In this document: piece by piece, positions 5,231 through 6,072 of the stretch
Position numbering within the stretch: position 1 is the first letter of the stretch
Layout: the number at the start of each line of letters is the position of its first letter
Source: JAKPNF01 sp031556275
GTDB taxonomy: Bacteria > Verrucomicrobiota > Verrucomicrobiia > Opitutales > JAKPNF01
Direction: 5' to 3'
DNA: 6,072 nt
NCBI GenBank assembly: GCA_031556275.1
Contig: JAVBTG010000017.1
Location: 1-6,072, forward strand
Made by a program: the position numbers and the translations under genes
Notes under the pieces: generated by a model
Seen by the model: the letters and a program-made list of their open reading frames with translations, nothing else
The model's database searches: none
What the model was told of the DNA's origin: nothing

Positions 5231-6072
5231 ATCCCCTAGGCGGCTTTTATAAGCCTCGTACCCGAAGGTTTTGACGACTTCGAAGCGCTTTTTACCCGGC
5301 CAGCACAGCGCGATGGCGGGCAGGGGTACGCCGTTGAAGGTTGTGTTCTTCACCATCGTGTAATGGGCCATGTCGAGGAAGGCGACACGCTGGCCGATTT
5401 GCAGCGGCTGCGCGAAGGCGTAATCCCCCATTTGATCGCCCGCCAAGCACGAGGGAGCGCCCAGACGGTAGGTGTGGGAAAACTGCGCGCCTTCGCCCGC
5501 TTCCAGAATGTCGGGGCGGTAGGGCATTTCCAAAACATCCGGCATGTGGCAGGCCGCCGAGACGTCGAGAATCGCCCGCGGCGGGTTCGCGGTTTGCACA
5601 TCGAGCACGGTGGCGTCCAAAAAACCCGTTCCAAGCACGACGGCCTCGCCCGGTTCGAGATAGATCTGCAGGCCGTAGCGGGTGCGGAATTTTTCAATCA
5701 ACCGGCAAAGCAGGGGGATGTCGTATCCCTTGCGGGTGATGTGGTGGCCGCCGCCGAAGTTGAGCCATTTCAGGTTGCTCAATTTTTCGCCGAATTTCGC
5801 CTCGAAGTGCTCGAGCACGCGCTCCAATGTGTCGGCGCCTTGCTCGCACAGGGCGTGGAAATGCAGGCCCTCAATGCCCTCCAATGTTGCCCACTCGATG
5901 TCCGCAAAGGCGGTGCCCAAGCGGGATCCGGGGGCGCAGGGGTTGTATAGGTCGGTCTCGACTTCCGCGTACTCGGGGTTCACGCGCAGGCCGCAGGAAA
6001 CGGCGCGGTTGTTTTTTTCCAAGACCGGCTTGAATCGCGCCCACTGCGAAGGGGAGTTGAAGATGACGTGGT
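5225..6072 (-). CDS. nspC: Carboxynorspermidine/carboxyspermidine decarboxylase, C-terminal part (runs off the right edge)
   Basis: 281 residues are visible, without the N-terminus, of an enzyme usually near 370-400 residues. It decarboxylates carboxynorspermidine or carboxyspermidine, the last step of the aspartate-semialdehyde-linked route to norspermidine or spermidine, in the cytoplasm, using PLP. Visible blocks, in order in this fragment: HVIFNSPSQW (1-10), GLHFHALCEQ (68-77), LNFGGGHHITR (103-113), the phosphate-binding EPGEA (139-143), CHMPDVLEMPYRP (174-186), the catalytic CLAGDQMGD (208-216, equivalent to the C-D-G-L-D motif of ornithine and diaminopimelate decarboxylases), and YTMVKNTTFNG (237-247). 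The CHMPDVLEMPYRP block and the CLAGD form point to the NspC branch of fold type III. The PLP lysine lies in the missing N-terminal part. The frame continues upstream of the TTG at 6022 to the window edge, so no start is inside the window. No partner dehydrogenase is in view; it would be expected nearby, beyond the right edge. Confidence 0.94.
   Translation of the reverse strand, partial: HVIFNSPSQWARFKPVLEKNNRAVSCGLRVNPEYAEVETDLYNPCAPGSRLGTAFADIEWATLEGIEGLHFHALCEQGADTLERVLEHFEAKFGEKLSNLKWLNFGGGHHITRKGYDIPLLCRLIEKFRTRYGLQIYLEPGEAVVLGTGFLDATVLDVQTANPPRAILDVSAACHMPDVLEMPYRPDILEAGEGAQFSHTYRLGAPSCLAGDQMGDYAFAQPLQIGQRVAFLDMAHYTMVKNTTFNGVPLPAIALCWPGKKRFEVVKTFGYEAYKSRLGDV

Noticed and set aside
5363..5950. 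Plus-strand open frame of 195 codons over nspC
   Set aside because: It is antisense to conserved NspC motifs, which fully explain the sequence; G+C-rich reverse frames stay open by codon bias.
1..6072. CRISPR array, insertion sequence, tRNA or rRNA gene, phage or toxin-antitoxin genes
   Set aside because: I looked on both strands and saw no regular repeat-spacer pattern, transposase motif, cloverleaf ending or other supporting signature.

Overview
The window is ordinary, gene-dense bacterial chromosome: three complete reading frames I can support strongly, one complete orphan frame, and two genes cut by the window edges. The recognisable genes are leuS (N-terminus only), an HtrA/DegP-type periplasmic serine protease, a citramalate synthase (cimA) and nspC (C-terminus only). 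The flanking genes are clearly GC-rich, while 1681-2400 is about 47% G+C by hand count. A Gram-negative host is implied by the exported HtrA with two PDZ domains. The style of the LeuS N-terminus and the CimA and NspC sequences fit the Verrucomicrobiota/PVC group (Opitutia-like) best, but that is recall, not a search, and I hold it loosely.

Left part (1-1650). leuS reads leftward out of the window from a start at 140. The protease gene reads rightward from 159. Only 18 bases separate the two start codons, so each gene's promoter must overlap the other's coding region. The protease gene ends at 1577 and meets a leftward gene ending at 1650. Two hairpins without U-tracts fill the gap between these convergent stops.

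Middle (1650-4440). A leftward gene (1650-2411) of lower GC encodes a small exported protein I do not recognise. About 376 bases without a gene follow (2412-2787). They hold a good candidate promoter for cimA (2568-2596), several short palindromes, and a terminator-like hairpin with seven Ts just before the cimA start, which could be an attenuator. cimA (2788-4380) makes (R)-citramalate from pyruvate and acetyl-CoA, the first step of the threonine-independent route to isoleucine. A strong bidirectional terminator follows it.

Right part (4440-6072). Two leftward genes lie here. nspC, the carboxynorspermidine/carboxyspermidine decarboxylase of polyamine synthesis, enters from the right edge. 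Downstream of it is a small gene for a membrane-anchored coiled-coil protein with a cysteine cluster at its N-terminus, probably with its own promoter in the 69-base gap.

The genes do not form a single pathway. I see no CRISPR, mobile element, phage, toxin-antitoxin or defence signature, and no clear previously undescribed system. The points most worth a second look are the cimA leader, the lower-GC orphan gene, the Cys-cluster coiled-coil protein and the very tight leuS/protease divergence.
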